From contig JBBROM010000005.1 of NCBI GenBank assembly GCA_038229415.1, forward strand, positions 1-64,000: DNA of 64,000 bases. The letters run 5' to 3'. This document shows positions 62,752 to 64,000 of the stretch, piece after piece. The stretch's first letter is position 1, and every line of letters starts with the position of its first letter. Under the pieces are notes generated by a model. The model made no database searches. It was given only the letters and a program-made list of their open reading frames with translations, and was not told the origin of the DNA. The position numbers and the translations under genes were made by a program. The stretch comes from JANXUR01 sp038229415. GTDB lineage: Bacteria > Acidobacteriota > Terriglobia > Terriglobales > Acidobacteriaceae.

Positions 62752-63771
62752 CTACCCGCCAAACCCCGCGCCACTCTCCGCCAGCGTCGTCCGCAGATAC
62801 TTATACGGATTCACCGGCACATCATGAATCCTTACTTCATAGTGCAGATGCGGCCCCGTCGAGCGTCCACTCGATCCCGAGTAGCCAATCGTTTCCCCGC
62901 GCCGCACCGGCTGGCCCGGATGCACCACAAACGCCGAAAGGTGTCCGTAACGAGTGGTAATGCCGTTGCCGTGATCAATCACCACACAGCGGCCGTAGCC
63001 TCCCGTAAAGTCGGACTCTTCAATCACGCCATCCGCTGCCGCAATCACTCGCGTGCCGACTGGCACACTAATGTCCACGCCACGATGAAACGCGCCTTCT
63101 CCGCTGAACGGATCTTCACGCTGCCCAAACGACCCGGTCAGCGAACCTTCCACCGGCCATAACGCTGGCACCGACGAAGCGCCCATCCAGTCGCCCAGCG
63201 TCGCATTCCTCATGCCCAGACCAATGCCCAGCGTCGTCGCGCCAGTCATCGCCGTGTACTTCAAATCCTTAAACCGTTGCAGCGACGAAGCGAATTGCTC
63301 GTCCTTCAATTGGTGCGAAGTAGGCTCAGCGAGAATCGGCTCAGCCTTCAGCCCGTAGATCATCGAAACTTCGCTCGCCAGCGAGCCTAGCGAAGCGACC
63401 TGCTGATCGCGCTGCTGTGCGACTTGCTCCAGTTGCGAATAGCGGTTGCGCAGATCCTCGCGCTCGGTGCGCACTTCATTAAAGTGCGACACCTTCTGCA
63501 GCATACGGGTGTACGATCCCACAATCCCCGTTAAACTCAGCAGCCCAACCAGCAATCCCACCGCAAAAATGTGGAAGTAGGGCAGCGGTACAGAGATCTT
63601 TTTCAGCTCACCCTGCTCGTCTCGAGCCACGAACAGAATGTAGTATCGCTTTTGCACGGTGATGGGCCCCAATAAAAGAGAATCGAGCCACTGGCTGAAC
63701 CAGAGCGGATGGGTTTGCCTTATACGGATTCCCTTGGAATGCGGGGGAGGCAAATCCGTGCGCTTCTGCAA
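62752..63771 (-). CDS. M23-family (LytM) metallopeptidase
   Basis: A 339-residue protein with a single TM (HIFAVGLLVGLLSLTGIVGS) near residue 75 and a periplasmic coiled coil (EREDLRNRYSQLEQVAQQRD). The LytM domain near residues 210-325 has GAFHRGVDISVPVGT (His, Asp ligands), YGHLSAFVVHPGQ and TGPHLHYEVRIHD (H-x-H). All zinc ligands are present, so it may cut peptidoglycan cross-links or act as an amidase activator. Confidence 0.93.
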   Translation of the reverse strand: MQKRTDLPPPHSKGIRIRQTHPLWFSQWLDSLLLGPITVQKRYYILFVARDEQGELKKISVPLPYFHIFAVGLLVGLLSLTGIVGSYTRMLQKVSHFNEVRTEREDLRNRYSQLEQVAQQRDQQVASLGSLASEVSMIYGLKAEPILAEPTSHQLKDEQFASSLQRFKDLKYTAMTGATTLGIGLGMRNATLGDWMGASSVPALWPVEGSLTGSFGQREDPFSGEGAFHRGVDISVPVGTRVIAAADGVIEESDFTGGYGRCVVIDHGNGITTRYGHLSAFVVHPGQPVRRGETIGYSGSSGRSTGPHLHYEVRIHDVPVNPYKYLRTTLAESGAGFGG

Positions 63772-64000
63772 GCGCCAGCGGCTACAAAAAATGGTATGAC
63801 TGAATGCTTGAGCCTACCAAAGCGGGGAGAAGCGTGTCAATCATCTTGTGGTCTCGGCATGATCACATTTCCCATCTTGGGTCAGCCAATAAATGAGCTT
63901 TGGCAGACTTGATTCGCCCACAGCTATCGTGGAAGCACATCAGATTTAGCCATCAGCTGGGTCGCCTTCGCCCGTCCACTCTCTCTAGCACCGCTGGTAA
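63772..64000. other. Upstream region of the M23 gene to the window edge
   Basis: No gene recognised in these 229 bases. The next gene is beyond the window. Confidence 0.4.

Overview
The window looks like a chromosomal replication-origin region from an acidobacterium (Acidobacteriota, probably class Terriglobia). Three things suggest this: several ~800-residue ADOP-type MacB permeases, an ECF sigma factor paired with a TPR-containing Ser/Thr kinase, and many short GC-rich dispersed repeats. Species identity cannot be read from the sequence alone.

Layout. (1) 1-136 is the end of an IS3-family element. (2) 0.6-4 kb holds small stress-type genes: a DUF892 ferritin-like protein, a BON-domain protein, a glycine-zipper stress protein and a single-domain response regulator. 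(3) 4.6-14.6 kb is a seven-gene minus-strand operon encoding a tripartite ABC efflux system (HlyD adaptor, two MacB-type ATPases, ADOP permease, TolC) followed by its own NtrC-type regulator and NtrY-type kinase. A divergent plus-strand unit (14.9-18.1 kb) carries one intact ADOP permease and a truncated one fused to an ankyrin-like tail. The 342-bp region between the two units has sigma-54 promoter candidates in both directions around a perfect 18-bp palindrome.

(4) 18.2-33.5 kb is a genomic island lodged at the 3' end of mnmE. It has a 401-residue tyrosine integrase next to mnmE, imperfect 45-bp direct repeats at both ends that cover the last mnmE codons, and tandem CTGGAGACTCA sites just inside both ends. 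Inside are an overlapping alpA-like / ParB-like / HUH Y2 (IS91-type) gene trio, a 5'-truncated FG-GAP protein, an IS481 remnant, an ECF sigma-Ser/Thr kinase pair, and several frameshifted genes. Its architecture resembles SGI1-type trmE islands but its cargo is different.

(5) 33.5-57.2 kb is the core origin region: mnmE, a CNMP/DUF1003 protein, jag, yidC, yidD, rnpA, rpmH, then an arsR-arsM-arsC arsenic cluster lying between rpmH and dnaA, then dnaA, the likely oriC, dnaN, mscL, gyrB, a CPBP protease, a membrane protein, a secreted protein, vapBC and gyrA. (6) 57.2-64 kb has a frameshifted SemiSWEET, lipocalin-like and TSUP proteins, a zinc-ribbon protein, an M20 peptidase with altered metal ligands, a DUF4440-like lipoprotein and an M23 peptidase.

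Five families of dispersed hairpin repeats fill the gaps from 34.7 to 62.6 kb. I found none left of mnmE, which supports the idea that the left half is accessory DNA. One copy lies in frame inside mnmE, and another supplies the stop codon of arsM.
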